A stretch of DNA of 64,000 nt from Micromonospora sp. WMMA1947 (GCF_027497355.1 NZ_CP114909.1:1736001-1800000); one strand, 5' to 3'. Positions 33,428-44,875 are shown, counted from the first letter of the stretch. A program made the numbers and translations. The notes: generated by a model from the sequence alone, not told the origin.

Positions 33428-34523
33428 GCTCCAACACTCCCTCCAGTAGGCGGATCTTGCTGTTGCGGCAGTGCTCGGTCTCCGTACCGTCGAAACGCCC
33501 CAGCTCGAAGTAACGGTTGGCGGCGTGCCCACCGCCACAGAACCCGAAGTACGCGCAGGACGTCCGGCACGCCTCCACGCCGGTGAGGAACTCGTCCACC
33601 CACGGCGTGCCGGCCGCGCCGGCGAGGATGTCGCCCAGCGGCGTGGTGAGCACGTTCCCGCTGGCGAAGTCGCCGTACCGGGCGTCGGTGAAGCCGGCCA
33701 GCTCGGGCGAGAGCACCACCACCGAGCCGTCGTGCCCGACCGTCGGGATCGGGTCGAGGCTGCGGGGCAGCAGGTCGTCCGCGGTGCCGGCCAGCACCGC
33801 GCCCGCGTACCGCAGCGACCACTCCACCTCACGCAGGTGAATCCGGGGATCCCGGCGCCAGGCCGCGACCAACTCCGCCCAGAACCCGGTGACCGCGCCC
33901 TCGTCGCGCGCGTTCGTCCGCGTGTTGACGCCTTCGGTCTCCTCGATGTTGACGCCGAGCACGTCGCAGCCCAGGTCGAGGAAGTAGTCGTACAGCTCGG
34001 TCGCCAGGCCCGGCTCCGGCCGCGAAACCACCGCGAGCGCCGAGAAGGGCAGGCCGTGGCGGCGCAGCGCCGCCACACCCGCCACGATCCGGTCGTACGC
34101 GGGCCGCCCGCCCCGGGTGACCCGCTCGCCGTTGCGCGCCCGTGGCCCGTCCACGCTGACGCTGACCCGCACCCCGTGCTCGGCGAAGAACGCGCACCAG
34201 GCGTCGTCGATCAGCGTGGCGTTCGTCTGCACGTGGTGCTCGACGTCCGGCCCGAAGGGCGCCAGCAGCGCGGCCAGGTGCTCCCGGCCGGCCGCGAGCG
34301 GCTCGCCACCGTGCCAGACCACGGAGAAGCGGCCGCCCGCCGCCCACGGGTTCACCGACGCCGCCACCGCCTCGGCGACGGCCACCGGCATCCGCCTGTC
34401 GGCCGCCCGGAAGGGGAGGTAGCAGTAGGCGCAGTCGAGGTTGCACAGCGTCGTCGGCTGCATCACCACGTACGACGGGACGGCGGCGATGCCCCGCATC
34501 CCTTCGGGCGCGCGCGCAGCCAT
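33408..34523 (-). CDS. amcB: Radical SAM/SPASM cyclophane peptide maturase (AmcB-like)
   Basis: A 371-residue maturase. CNLDCAYCY (Cys27, 31, 34) binds the SAM iron-sulfur cluster; VVWHGGEPL is the SAM motif; the C-terminal SPASM-type domain has the Cys set CRTSCAYFGFC and a distal HCRNSK. GGHAANRYFELG is typical of the FxsB/GrrM/AmcB group. It should install aryl-to-beta-carbon crosslinks in the adjacent precursor. ATG 34523 with GGGGGAGG upstream is preferred over GTG 34529. No protease or transporter is adjacent. Confidence 0.85.
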   Translation of the reverse strand: MAARAPEGMRGIAAVPSYVVMQPTTLCNLDCAYCYLPFRAADRRMPVAVAEAVAASVNPWAAGGRFSVVWHGGEPLAAGREHLAALLAPFGPDVEHHVQTNATLIDDAWCAFFAEHGVRVSVSVDGPRARNGERVTRGGRPAYDRIVAGVAALRRHGLPFSALAVVSRPEPGLATELYDYFLDLGCDVLGVNIEETEGVNTRTNARDEGAVTGFWAELVAAWRRDPRIHLREVEWSLRYAGAVLAGTADDLLPRSLDPIPTVGHDGSVVVLSPELAGFTDARYGDFASGNVLTTPLGDILAGAAGTPWVDEFLTGVEACRTSCAYFGFCGGGHAANRYFELGRFDGTETEHCRNSKIRLLEGVLEHARDHQ

Positions 34524-34626
34524 CAGCACCTCCCCCGCCTGCCTGAAAACCGAACCTCCAGGCTAGGCCGCGGCGACCGCTCGGGTGAACCCCCGATCAC
34601 GTGCCCGGCCGATCGGCGCAGGGTGA

Positions 34627-35781
<1,155 letters not shown>

Positions 35782-35838
35782 GGTTCTCCCCTTTGTGGTT
35801 CCCGCGAGCCCGGAGCGGCCGGACCCGCGTCGGTGGTG

Positions 35839-37356
35839 CTACGGGTGATGGGTCGGTGTGGCGACGAGCGGACCGGTCGGCCCGGTCGCCTCGGCGGCGA
35901 CCCGGCGTCCCACTCCTTCGAGCACGTGCTTGCCGATCAGGTTCCCGGCCGGCAGTTCGATCGGGTACTCCCCATCGAAGCACGCCCGGCAGAGCCGGCT
36001 CTTCGGCTGCTCGGTCGCGGCGATGAGACCGGGCAGCGATACGTAACCGAGCGAGTCGGCGCCGATGGACCGCCGGATGCCCTCGTTGTCCAGCCCGTTC
36101 GCGAGCAACTCGGCGCGGGTGGCGAAGTCGATGCCGTAGAAGCAGGGCCAGCTCACCGGCGGCGAGGAGATCCGGACGTGGACCTCCAGGGCGCCCGCCT
36201 CGCGCAGCAGCCGGACGATCGCCCGCTGGGTGGTGCCCCGCACGATCGAGTCGTCCACCACGACCAGGCGCTTGCCGCGGACGTTCTGCCGCAGCGGGTT
36301 CAGCTTCAGCCGGACGCCGAGCGCGCGCAGCGTCTGCGAGGGCTGGATGAACGTGCGCCCGACGTACGGGTTCTTCATCAGGCCCTGGCCGTACGTGATG
36401 CCGGATTCCTCGGCGTAGCCGATCGCGGCCGGCGTGCCGGACTCCGGCACCGGGATCACCAGGTCGGCCTCGACCGGGTGCTCCTTGGCGAGCTGGCGGC
36501 CGATCTGCACCCGCGCGGCGTGCACGTTGCGGCCGGCGATGGTGGCGTCCGGCCGGGCGATGTACACGTACTCGAAGAGACAGCCCTTGGGCTCGGGCGA
36601 GGCGAACCGGCTGGACCGCAGCCCGTTCTCGTCGATGGCGATCAGCTCGCCCGGCTCGACCTCGCGGACCACGCTCGCGCCGACGATGTCCAGCGCGGCG
36701 GTCTCGCTCGCCACCACCCAGCCGCGTTCGAGCCGGCCGAGCACCAACGGGCGTACGCCGTGCGCGTCACGCGCCGCGTAGAGCGTCGACTCGTCCATGA
36801 AGACGAAGCTGAACGCGCCGCGCAGCTGCGGCAGCACCTCGAGCGCGGCCGCCTCGACCGACAGGTCGGGCCGGCTCGCCAGCAGCATGGTCACCAGCGA
36901 GGTGTCGTTCGTCGAGCCGTCGGAGTCGAGCCCGCGCACGGCGGCCTCGCGCTGCAACTCGGCGGTGTTGACCAGGTTGCCGTTGTGCGCCAGCGCGATA
37001 GTGGTGCCGGCACTCGTGGCCCGGATGGTCGGCTGGGCGTTCTCCCAGGTCGAGCCGCCGGTGGTGGAGTAGCGCGCGTGCCCGATCGCGACGTGCCCGC
37101 GCAGGCTCGCCAGCGTCGGCTCGTCGAACACCTGGGCGACCAGGCCGAGGTCCTTGTAGACCACGACACCGGAACCGTCGCTGACCGCGATGCCCGCGGC
37201 CTCCTGACCCCGGTGCTGGAGGGCGTAGAGCCCGAAGTAGGTGAGGTTGGCGACCTCTTCACCCGGCGCCCAGACGCCGAAGACGCCGCACGCGTCCTGT
37301 GGGCCGGGTCGCTGGGGGTCAAGGTCGTGGCTCAGCCGGCCATCGCCTCGGGGCAC
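35839..37356 (-). CDS. purF: Amidophosphoribosyltransferase
   Basis: A 505-residue PurF, the committed step of purine synthesis. A propeptide of 22 residues precedes the nucleophile (ACGVFGVWAPG, Cys23), so it is processed. The glutaminase domain (LYALQHRGQEAAGI, HNGNLVN) and the PRPP site VVVDDSIVRGTT are intact; SRLCRACFDGEYP near the end supplies iron-sulfur-like cysteines. GTG start at 37356. It is the first gene of purF-purM. Confidence 0.95.
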   Translation of the reverse strand: MPRGDGRLSHDLDPQRPGPQDACGVFGVWAPGEEVANLTYFGLYALQHRGQEAAGIAVSDGSGVVVYKDLGLVAQVFDEPTLASLRGHVAIGHARYSTTGGSTWENAQPTIRATSAGTTIALAHNGNLVNTAELQREAAVRGLDSDGSTNDTSLVTMLLASRPDLSVEAAALEVLPQLRGAFSFVFMDESTLYAARDAHGVRPLVLGRLERGWVVASETAALDIVGASVVREVEPGELIAIDENGLRSSRFASPEPKGCLFEYVYIARPDATIAGRNVHAARVQIGRQLAKEHPVEADLVIPVPESGTPAAIGYAEESGITYGQGLMKNPYVGRTFIQPSQTLRALGVRLKLNPLRQNVRGKRLVVVDDSIVRGTTQRAIVRLLREAGALEVHVRISSPPVSWPCFYGIDFATRAELLANGLDNEGIRRSIGADSLGYVSLPGLIAATEQPKSRLCRACFDGEYPIELPAGNLIGKHVLEGVGRRVAAEATGPTGPLVATPTHHP

Positions 37357-37524
37357 CTGCCGCTCCCTCGCAGTGGGGTCTGGACTGGCCTGGCGGAGTC
37401 AGGGGGGCAGCTCCGCACGCATGGGCCGGGACCGTCGTCGGCTCTCAGTGTACGCGACCAGCAGTCGACACCGACAGTCACGGAGTCTCCGCTCAGCGTG
37501 AGCAGGGTTTGCGCTGCCCGACGC

Positions 37525-37878
37525 CTAAATCGGGAGGTACGGGGAGAGGTCAGCCCGGTTTCCGGAAACCCGGATGCGACCCTCCGTGACCGTTTCCGCC
37601 CACCCCTGTCGCCCGGTGGCAACCGCCAGCCAGGTCGCCGGATCCATCTCGACCACGTTCGGCGGCGTACCGCGGGTGTGTCGTGGACCACTCACGCACT
37701 GGACCGCACCGTAGGGTGGGACGCGCACCTCCACCGATCGGCCGGGGGCGCGATCCGCGAGGGCAGCCAAGAGGGTCCGGACCGCCTCCCGGAGCACCGG
37801 CCGTTCGGGCGTACGCCCCTCGTCCAGCGCCGCCAGCGCGGCGAGTACCGCTTCGGAATAAGCGTGCGGAGAGGACAC
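37525..37878 (-). CDS. Sterol-carrier-like (SCP2-type) family protein
   Basis: A 117-residue small protein of the actinobacterial sterol-carrier-like family found beside purF in several genomes. VRVPPYGAVQCVSGPRHTRG and EMDPATWLAVATG are the conserved parts; the domain probably binds a hydrophobic ligand, unverified. The frame is open to 37953; GTG 37878 gives the usual N-terminus, but no good ribosome site is seen, so the start is uncertain. It lies upstream of purF in the same orientation. Confidence 0.68.
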   Translation of the reverse strand: MSSPHAYSEAVLAALAALDEGRTPERPVLREAVRTLLAALADRAPGRSVEVRVPPYGAVQCVSGPRHTRGTPPNVVEMDPATWLAVATGRQGWAETVTEGRIRVSGNRADLSPYLPI

Positions 37879-38038
37879 GACGGGACGATACGACCCGGCA
37901 GAAGGCCGCCCGACGGCGGCCCTGGGTAGAGATGATCCGGTCAGACAAGGCATAGTTGCCGACGGCGTTATTCGTACCGTGAGTGATCAACCCCGGCCGA
38001 GCGGCCGGTGGGGAGGTCAGACCCGGAAGGCGGTGGAC

Positions 38039-40345
38039 GTGTCAACACACCGACGTGCCTGGAAGCAGCGGGCCGGTGTGGTCGTAGCGCTGGTCTTCGG
38101 CGCCCTGCTCACCGTCCCCGCAGCTCCCGCCTTCGCCGCCAACGTCAGCGTCTCCCCGGGATCGATTACGGTCAACGCCGGTAGCGACGCGACCGTGAGC
38201 GTCCAGGTCACTCCCGGCGACGGCGACGAGAGCGCGGAGATCGGCCTGACCGGCCTTCCGTCCGGTGTCAGCTGCGCCTCGGGCTGCGGCCAGATCAACT
38301 TCCCGCCGGGGAACAACAGGCCGCGGACGCAACTGCTCACCATCCGCGCCAGCGACAACGCGCAGGACGCCAACGCCTCGGTCACGGTGCAGGTCCGGCC
38401 CAGCAACTCCGACCCGGCCACCGGCAACTTCCAGCTGGCGGTCAAGGGCAAGGTCGAGGCGCCGCAGCAGCCGCAGACCGTCAAGACGGTCTCCGGCAAG
38501 GTGGTCAACGCCGACGGCGACCCGATCGAGGGCGCCCTGGTCATGCTCCGTGACAGCGCGGGCAAGGAGCGCCGCACCAACACCAGCGGCAACGGCAACT
38601 TCAGCTTCAGCGGCTCCGACTCCAACCCGATCGCGCCCGGCCGGATCGACCTCGGCGCCTCCACCGACGGCGCCTCGCCCGTCGCCCGGTCGATAAACGC
38701 GAACGCCGGCCAGTCGGTGACCGGCGTACGGCTCAGCATCCAGCTGCGGGCGTCGGCTAGCCCGAGCGCCACCCCGTCGGCGAGTGAGTCCGCTCCGCCG
38801 TCCGAGGAGCCGCTCGACGAGGAGGCGACCGACACCCCGTCGGCGGAGGCGCCCGCCGCGCAGCAGCCGGCCGCGAACGAGGACTCCGGCGGCTTCGGCT
38901 CCTGGCTGCTCATCCTGCTCGGCGGCCTCTTCGTCGCCGTCGGCGTGGGCACCATCGTGCTGCTCTACATGCGCCGCAAGAACGAGGGCGACGACGACGG
39001 CGACGGTCCTGGTGGGCCGACCGGTCCGGGTGGCCCGGGTGGCGCCGCTGCGGCCGGCGCGATCCCGGCGGCCCGGGGCGCGTACCACGGCACCGACGAC
39101 CAGACCCGGGTGGTGAACGGCATGGGCGCCGGGCCGTCCGCGACGATGGTCGGCGGCCCCTCGATCAGCGACGCCCCCACCATGCTCCAGCGGCCGGTGG
39201 TGGACGACGTCCCGCCGGACCCGTACGGCGCCCCGCCCGGCCCGTCCTACGGCGTCGGCGGTGGCCAGGGCGGTTACGGCTACGGCGACGACGCACCGGG
39301 CCAGGGTGGTTACGGCGGCGCGGGCGGCTACGGCAACGCGCCCTCCTCGGGCGGCGGCTACGGCAACGGCCCCTCCTCCGGTGCCGGCTACGGCAGCCCG
39401 GACTACGCCGCCGGTGCCGGGGCGGCCGGCGCGGCCGGTTACGCGGCTCAGGGCGGCGGCTACGGCAACGAACGCTTCGACGAGCCGACCGGCCGCTACA
39501 CCGGTGACAGCACGCAGTACGCGCCGGCGGCCGACCCGTACCCGACCAGCACCTACCAGCCGGAGCAGGAGCGCGGCTACGACCAGGCCGGCTCGGCCCC
39601 GTACGGCCGTGGCGCGGAGCAGGGCGACGGCTACGGCGCGGCCGGTGGCTACGGCGGCGCCGCCTCGGGCGGCTACGACAACGGCGCGACCGGCGGGTAC
39701 GACAACGGTGGTCAGCGGGGCGGATACGGCGAGCCCACCGGCGCCTACGGCAACGCCGCGGGCGGTGGCTACGGCGACAACCCGACCGGTGGCTACGGCG
39801 ACGCCCCTGCGTACGGCGGCGGCCGGACGGCGGGCGGCGGCTACGGCGACGCGCCGGCCAGCGGGTACGACAACGCCCCCGCGGGTGGCTACGGCGACGC
39901 CCCGGCCGGCGGCTACGACGGCGGTCGCGCGGCAGGCGGCGGATACGGCGACGCGCCCGCAGGCGGCTACGACAACCCCGGTGGCTACGACAGCCGGTCG
40001 CAGGGTGGCTACGACAGCAACGCGACCGGTGGCTACGACAACGGTCGTCAGCAGGGCGGCTACGGCGACGCGCCGGCCGGTGGATACGGCAACGCCGGTG
40101 GCGGTTACGACGGCGGTCACCAGTCGGGCGGCTACGGCCAGCAGGGCGGCGGGTACGGCGACGGCTACGGCCAGGCCCCGCAGGGTGGTTACGGCCAGCA
40201 GGGCGGCTACGGTCAGGAGCCGCCGCAGCAGCGCGGGGGCGGCTACGACAACGGCTACCCCAACGACCCGGCGCAGGCGGGTCGCGCCCGCCCGGACGGG
40301 CAGGCGGACCGGGGCGGGCGACGCCTCGACTGGCTGGACGACTGA
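38039..40345 (+). CDS. Membrane-anchored protein with Gly/Tyr-rich cytosolic tail
   Basis: A 768-residue protein. Signal peptide (1-33, cleavage after AFA), an extracellular Ig-like part to about 130, a carboxypeptidase-regulatory-like domain (about 145-235; SGKVVNADGDPIEGALVMLR), a Ser/Pro/Glu linker, one membrane helix (about 287-312, LLILLGGLFVAVGVG) and a ~450-residue tail. From about 403 the tail is built of GGYGDAP, GGYDN and GGYGQQ units, disordered and Tyr-rich. GTG 38039 has GGAAGG eight nt upstream; an in-frame GTG at 37979 would add 20 residues and may be a leaderless start. Function unknown. Confidence 0.82.
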   Translation: MSTHRRAWKQRAGVVVALVFGALLTVPAAPAFAANVSVSPGSITVNAGSDATVSVQVTPGDGDESAEIGLTGLPSGVSCASGCGQINFPPGNNRPRTQLLTIRASDNAQDANASVTVQVRPSNSDPATGNFQLAVKGKVEAPQQPQTVKTVSGKVVNADGDPIEGALVMLRDSAGKERRTNTSGNGNFSFSGSDSNPIAPGRIDLGASTDGASPVARSINANAGQSVTGVRLSIQLRASASPSATPSASESAPPSEEPLDEEATDTPSAEAPAAQQPAANEDSGGFGSWLLILLGGLFVAVGVGTIVLLYMRRKNEGDDDGDGPGGPTGPGGPGGAAAAGAIPAARGAYHGTDDQTRVVNGMGAGPSATMVGGPSISDAPTMLQRPVVDDVPPDPYGAPPGPSYGVGGGQGGYGYGDDAPGQGGYGGAGGYGNAPSSGGGYGNGPSSGAGYGSPDYAAGAGAAGAAGYAAQGGGYGNERFDEPTGRYTGDSTQYAPAADPYPTSTYQPEQERGYDQAGSAPYGRGAEQGDGYGAAGGYGGAASGGYDNGATGGYDNGGQRGGYGEPTGAYGNAAGGGYGDNPTGGYGDAPAYGGGRTAGGGYGDAPASGYDNAPAGGYGDAPAGGYDGGRAAGGGYGDAPAGGYDNPGGYDSRSQGGYDSNATGGYDNGRQQGGYGDAPAGGYGNAGGGYDGGHQSGGYGQQGGGYGDGYGQAPQGGYGQQGGYGQEPPQQRGGGYDNGYPNDPAQAGRARPDGQADRGGRRLDWLDD

Positions 40346-40362
40346 CCGGCACCAGACGTGAG

Positions 40363-40399
40363 AACTGTGGCCGCCCGCGAACAGCGGGCGGCCACAGTT
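40363..40399. terminator. Strong bidirectional terminator
   Basis: Perfect 16-bp stem AACTGTGGCCGCCCGC with its complement and loop GAACA, between the convergent Gly/Tyr-rich gene and comB-like gene. Confidence 0.85.
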
Positions 40400-40413
40400 G
40401 TCAGCAGGGGGAA

Positions 40414-41199
40414 TCAGGCGGGGGCGAAGTAGCCCTGGCGGAGCACCGGCACCACGTCGGAGACGCCCACCTCGGTCGCGACCGCGACGTCCTCGGCGAA
40501 GCCGCCCTCGACGAGTTCCCGCCCGGAGACACATCCCCGGACCGCCGCCGGCACGTCCGGCGTGCTCGCCAGCGCGGCGAGCGCCATCGCGGCCTCCACC
40601 GACAGCCCGCCGGGCACCCCGGCCAGCGCGTCGAGCACGCAGGCCGCCCCGAGCTGGTCCTCCACGCACGGCCGCAGTGACCCGTCGGGCCAGCGCTCAC
40701 CGGCCGCCACCACACCCACCGGGGCGTCCTTCGAGCCGTACCCCTCGGCGCGCAGCCAGCGCCCGACGGCGGGTGCGTTACGCAGGCACGCCGCGACCAC
40801 CGGCACGCCGGTGGCGCTCGCGGCGGCGCTGATCGCCGAACCGTTCGGAGAGGGAAGCACCAGGTCGGCGACGACCGGCGCGGTCCGCAACGCCGCCGGG
40901 GAGAGCGACCACGGATGCTCCGCGGTCGTCTTCCGGCGGCCCACTGCGGCCACGGCCCCCACCCGGCGGGCGTAGTCGGCGGCCTGCTCACCCCACGGGA
41001 ACGGGTGCACCCGCATGCCGCGGCTCACCGCCACCTCCACGGCGGTGGTGAACGACAGCACGTCCACCACCACCAGGGCGGCGCAGACCCGGCCGAGTTC
41101 CGCCGCCCCGGTCAGCCCCCAGTCGAACCGGGCACCGGCGCCGGGTTGGGTGAAGACGGCCAAGGCGAGCGCCTCAGCGCTGACCCGGCGCCGGCTCAC
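40414..41199 (-). CDS. 2-phosphosulfolactate phosphatase family protein (ComB-like)
   Basis: A 261-residue ComB-like protein. [49 protein letters not shown] and CLRNAPAVG are the conserved blocks with acidic metal ligands. In methanogens ComB makes sulfolactate for coenzyme M; in actinomycetes the substrate is unknown and a general phosphatase role is likely. GTG 41199 lies 26 nt inside the 3' end of purL, so it is co-transcribed with the pur genes. Confidence 0.82.
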   Translation of the reverse strand: MSRRRVSAEALALAVFTQPGAGARFDWGLTGAAELGRVCAALVVVDVLSFTTAVEVAVSRGMRVHPFPWGEQAADYARRVGAVAAVGRRKTTAEHPWSLSPAALRTAPVVADLVLPSPNGSAISAAASATGVPVVAACLRNAPAVGRWLRAEGYGSKDAPVGVVAAGERWPDGSLRPCVEDQLGAACVLDALAGVPGGLSVEAAMALAALASTPDVPAAVRGCVSGRELVEGGFAEDVAVATEVGVSDVVPVLRQGYFAPA

Positions 41200-43867
41200 C
41201 GGAAGCCGGACCGTCGGACCCGTCGGCAGGCGCCGACTCGTCCTGGGCCGGGGCTTCGTCGACGGTCGGCGTCGCGTCGGCCTGCGCGGCCTCGTCCGGC
41301 GCGTCGGAGGCCGCCTCGACAGCGGGCGCGGACGCCTCGGCGTCGGCCGGCGGGGTGTCCCGACCGGCCTTGGCGATCGGCTCGGCGTCGACAGCGGCCG
41401 GGTCCACCCCGACCGGCTGCTCGGCCGTGGCCGGAAGCACAGTGGTGGTCCCGGTACGGGTCGCCGCCACCTCCACCCGGGCCGCCTCGGCGGCGCCGAA
41501 CAGGCGCGGGAGCGTATCGGTGTGCGCCTCGCGCAGCTCGTCGAGGCCGATCCGGAACTGGCCGTGCACCTCGAGCGCGCCGGAGGCCGGGTCGGTGACG
41601 CCGATGAACTCCCACGGCACGCCGCGCTCGCCGCAGAGGGCGGTGAACGCCTTCTCGTGGCCACGCGGCACCGACACCAGCACGCGGCCGGCGGACTCGC
41701 TGAACAGGAAGACGAACGGCATCGAGCCACCGGCGAAGTGCTCCGGCACCACGACCCGGGCGCCCACGCCGCGGCGCAGGGCCGACTCGACCAGGCTCTG
41801 CGCCAGACCGCCGTCGGACAGGTCGTGCGCGGAGCTGAGGTGCCCGACCCGGGCCGCCTCGGCCAGCAGCTCGGCGAGCTGCCGCTCACGGGCCAGGTCG
41901 ACCTGCGGCGGGATGCCGCCAAGGTGCTCGTGCGTCACCCAGGCCCACTCCGAGCCGGACAGCTCGACGTGCGTCTCGCCCAGCAGGAACAGCTGGTCGT
42001 GGTCGCCGGCCGGGCGCGGTACGAAGCCCATCGGCACGCGGTCGGCGACGTCGTCGAGCACGCCCAGCACGCCGACCACCGGGGTCGGGTGGATGGCCGC
42101 GGCGCCGGTCTGGTTGTAGAAGCTGACGTTGCCGCCGGTCACCGGGATGCCCAGCTCCAGGCAGCCGTCCGCCAGGCCGCGCACGGCCTCGGCGAACTGC
42201 CACATCACGCCCGGGTCCTCCGGCGAGCCGAAGTTCAGGCAGTTGGTCACCGCGATCGGCTTCGCGCCGGTCACCGCCACGTTCCGGTACGCCTCGGCCA
42301 GCGCCAGCTTCGTCCCGTGGTAGGGGTCGAGGCGGGCGTACCGGCCGTTGCCGTCGACGGAGAGCGCGACACCGAGGCCGCTGCGCTCGTCGATCCGGAT
42401 CACGCCGGAGTCCTCCGGCTGGGCGAGGACGGTGTTGCCGAGCACGTACCTGTCGTACTGCTCGGTGACCCAGGTCTTGTCGGCCAGGTTCGGCGACGCG
42501 ATCATGCGCAGCACGGTCTCCCGGAGCGCCTCCGGGGTGCTCGGCCGGGGCAGCGTCTCGGCGCGGTCGGCCTGGAGCAGGATCAGGTCGGCCGGCTCAC
42601 GCATCGGCCGGGCGTACACCGGACCGTCGTCGACGAGCGAGCCCGGCGGCACGTCCACCACGAGCTGATCGCGCCAGGTGACGACCAGGCGGCCCGGCTG
42701 GCCGTCCGGCGACGGCGCGGTGACCTCGCCGATGGCGGTGGCCCAGACGCCCCACTTCTCGGCGGTCTTGAGCACCGCGTCGAGCTTGTCCGGCGAGACG
42801 ACGAGCAGCATCCGCTCCTGGGACTCGCTGGCCAGGATCTCGTGCGGCTCCATCGACGGCTCGCGCAGCGGCACCCGCTCCAGCCACACCCGCATGCCGG
42901 TGCCGGCGGAGGCGGCGGTCTCGGTGAGGGCGCAGGTCAGGCCGGCGCCGCCGAGGTCCTGGATGCCGACGACCAGTTCGGCGTCGTACAGCTCCAGGCA
43001 CGCCTCGATGAGCAGCTTCTCCATGAAGGGGTCGCCCACCTGCACGGACGGGCGGCGCTGCTCGCTGCCCTCGTCGAAGGTGGCGCTCGCCAGCACGGAC
43101 ACGCCGCCGATGCCGTCGCGGCCGGTCTTGGCGCCCATCAGCACCACGATGTTGCCGGGGCCGGTGGCGTCCTTCTTCTGCAGCCGGTCGACCGGCAGCA
43201 CGCCCAGGCAGAGCGCGTTCACCAGCGGGTTGCCCTGGTAGCAAGGGTCGAAGACGACCTCGCCGCCGATGTTGGGCAGGCCCAGGCAGTTGCCGTAGCC
43301 GCCGACACCGGCGACCACGCCGGGCAGGACGCGGGCGGTGTCCGGGTGGTCGGCCGCGCCGAAGCGCAGCGGGTCCATCACGGCGACCGGGCGGGCGCCC
43401 ATGGCGAGGATGTCGCGGACGATGCCGCCGACGCCGGTCGCCGCACCCTGGTACGGCTCGACGAAGCTCGGGTGGTTGTGCGACTCGACCTTGAAGGTCA
43501 CCGCCAGCTCGTCGGAGACCTGAACCACGCCGGCGTTCTCTCCGATGCCGGCGAGCAGCCGGTCGCTCGGCGGTGCCTTCTCGCCGAACTGGCGCAGGTG
43601 CACCTTGCTCGACTTGTAGGAGCAGTGCTCGCTCCACATGATCGAGTACATGGCCAGCTCGGCCTGGGTGGGCCGGCGGCCGAGGATGTGCCGGATCCGG
43701 TCGTACTCGTCGTCGCGGAGGCCCAGCTCGGCGTACGGCTGAAGCTCCTCCGGGGTGTCGGCGGCCCGGGGAACGGTGTCCACGCCCAGCGCCCAGTCGT
43801 CGGTCGGGCCGGCCTGCGGCACCACGCCCTGCGCTTCGCGCAGGGCCGGGTCCGGATGGGTGGTCAT
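41174..43867 (-). CDS. purL: Phosphoribosylformylglycinamidine synthase, PurL subunit
   Basis: An 897-residue small-type PurL, the ATP-grasp-like synthetase subunit that with PurS and PurQ makes [56 protein letters not shown] and [12 protein letters not shown] are hallmarks. The enzyme proper ends near residue 790 (LPRLFG); about 106 extra C-terminal residues are Ala/Asp/Pro/Glu-rich and probably disordered, an unusual addition. ATG 43867 follows AAGGAGA. comB-like overlaps its end. Confidence 0.94.
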   Translation of the reverse strand: MTTHPDPALREAQGVVPQAGPTDDWALGVDTVPRAADTPEELQPYAELGLRDDEYDRIRHILGRRPTQAELAMYSIMWSEHCSYKSSKVHLRQFGEKAPPSDRLLAGIGENAGVVQVSDELAVTFKVESHNHPSFVEPYQGAATGVGGIVRDILAMGARPVAVMDPLRFGAADHPDTARVLPGVVAGVGGYGNCLGLPNIGGEVVFDPCYQGNPLVNALCLGVLPVDRLQKKDATGPGNIVVLMGAKTGRDGIGGVSVLASATFDEGSEQRRPSVQVGDPFMEKLLIEACLELYDAELVVGIQDLGGAGLTCALTETAASAGTGMRVWLERVPLREPSMEPHEILASESQERMLLVVSPDKLDAVLKTAEKWGVWATAIGEVTAPSPDGQPGRLVVTWRDQLVVDVPPGSLVDDGPVYARPMREPADLILLQADRAETLPRPSTPEALRETVLRMIASPNLADKTWVTEQYDRYVLGNTVLAQPEDSGVIRIDERSGLGVALSVDGNGRYARLDPYHGTKLALAEAYRNVAVTGAKPIAVTNCLNFGSPEDPGVMWQFAEAVRGLADGCLELGIPVTGGNVSFYNQTGAAAIHPTPVVGVLGVLDDVADRVPMGFVPRPAGDHDQLFLLGETHVELSGSEWAWVTHEHLGGIPPQVDLARERQLAELLAEAARVGHLSSAHDLSDGGLAQSLVESALRRGVGARVVVPEHFAGGSMPFVFLFSESAGRVLVSVPRGHEKAFTALCGERGVPWEFIGVTDPASGALEVHGQFRIGLDELREAHTDTLPRLFGAAEAARVEVAATRTGTTTVLPATAEQPVGVDPAAVDAEPIAKAGRDTPPADAEASAPAVEAASDAPDEAAQADATPTVDEAPAQDESAPADGSDGPASGEPAPGQR

Positions 43868-43931
43868 GACGTCTCCTTGCTGCGCTCGCCGCCGGTGCGG
43901 CGGGTGAGCCGACCGTTGTTCCCGGCCACCA

Positions 43932-44615
43932 TCACGCCGGCGCTCCCACCAGATGCTTGAGCACCGAGGTGAAGAAGCCGAGGCCGTCCAGGGAGGGGCC
44001 GGTGAGCGCCTCCACCGCGTGCTCGGGGTGCGGCATGATGCCGACGACGTTGCCGGCCTCGTTGGTGATCGCCGCGATGTCGCGCTGCGATCCGTTGGGG
44101 TTGCCGCCGACGTAGCGGGCGACGACGCGGCCCTCGCCCTCCAGCCGATCGAGCGTCGCGGGGTCGGCGACGTAGCAACCCTCGCCGTTCTTGACCGGGA
44201 TGAGCACCTCCTGGCCCGGCTGGAACGCGTTCGTCCAGGCGGTGCCGGTGCTCTCGATCCGCAGGACCTGGTCCCGGTTGCGGAAGTGCAGGTGCTGGTT
44301 GCGGGTGAGCGCGCCGGGCAGCAGGTGCGCCTCGCAGAGGATCTGGAAGCCGTTGCAGATGCCGAGGACCGGCAGGCCACCGCGCGCGGCCTGGACGATC
44401 GTCTCCATCACCGGGGCGAACCGGGCGATGGCGCCGCAGCGCAGGTAGTCGCCGTAGGAGAAGCCGCCGGGCAGGACGACCGCGTCCACCCCGTGCAGGT
44501 CCGGGTCGCCGTGCCAGAGCCGGACCGCCTCGGCGCCGGCGATCCGTACGGCCCGGGCCGCGTCCCCGTCGTCGAGCGAGCCGGGGAAGGTGACCACACC
44601 GACCCGGGCGGTCAC
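43932..44615 (-). CDS. purQ: Phosphoribosylformylglycinamidine synthase, PurQ glutaminase
   Basis: A 227-residue class I glutamine amidotransferase giving ammonia to Pur[16 protein letters not shown] contains the nucleophilic Cys; [10 protein letters not shown] supplies His and Glu of the triad. [17 protein letters not shown] and [17 protein letters not shown] are PurQ-specific. GTG 44615 overlaps the purS stop (GTGA). A 64-bp gap separates it from purL. Confidence 0.95.
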   Translation of the reverse strand: MTARVGVVTFPGSLDDGDAARAVRIAGAEAVRLWHGDPDLHGVDAVVLPGGFSYGDYLRCGAIARFAPVMETIVQAARGGLPVLGICNGFQILCEAHLLPGALTRNQHLHFRNRDQVLRIESTGTAWTNAFQPGQEVLIPVKNGEGCYVADPATLDRLEGEGRVVARYVGGNPNGSQRDIAAITNEAGNVVGIMPHPEHAVEALTGPSLDGLGFFTSVLKHLVGAPA

Positions 44616-44875
44616 GACTGCGCGCCCGCGGTCTCGTCGGCGGTGACCACGCGGACGGTGAAGTCCTCGATGACCGGGTTGGCCAGCAGCTTGTCGGCGA
44701 TCTCCCGGGCCCGGTCCAGGTCCGGTTCGCCGGTGAACTCGATCTCGATCCGCCTGCCGATCCGAACCGAGGCGACGTCACTGACGCCGAGGCGAGGCAG
44801 CGCGTTTGCGACGGCCTGGCCCTGCGGATCGAGGATCTCGGGCTTGAGCATGACGTCGACTACGACGCGAGGCAC
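44612..44875 (-). CDS. purS: Phosphoribosylformylglycinamidine synthase, PurS subunit
   Basis: An 87-residue PurS, the small dimeric scaffold joining PurL and Pur[37 protein letters not shown] and [12 protein letters not shown] match the family exactly. GTG 44875 is the only fitting start. It begins the purS-purQ-purL-comB run on the minus strand; its promoter must lie in the long gap upstream. Confidence 0.94.
   Translation of the reverse strand: MPRVVVDVMLKPEILDPQGQAVANALPRLGVSDVASVRIGRRIEIEFTGEPDLDRAREIADKLLANPVIEDFTVRVVTADETAGAQS

Noticed and set aside
38042..40669. Minus-strand open frame of 875 codons
   Set aside because: Antisense to the Gly/Tyr-rich gene; its repetitive Val/Ala/Arg content mirrors the repeats of the real gene.
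41015..43960. Plus-strand open frame of 981 codons
   Set aside because: Antisense shadow of purL; no family motif, no ribosome site.
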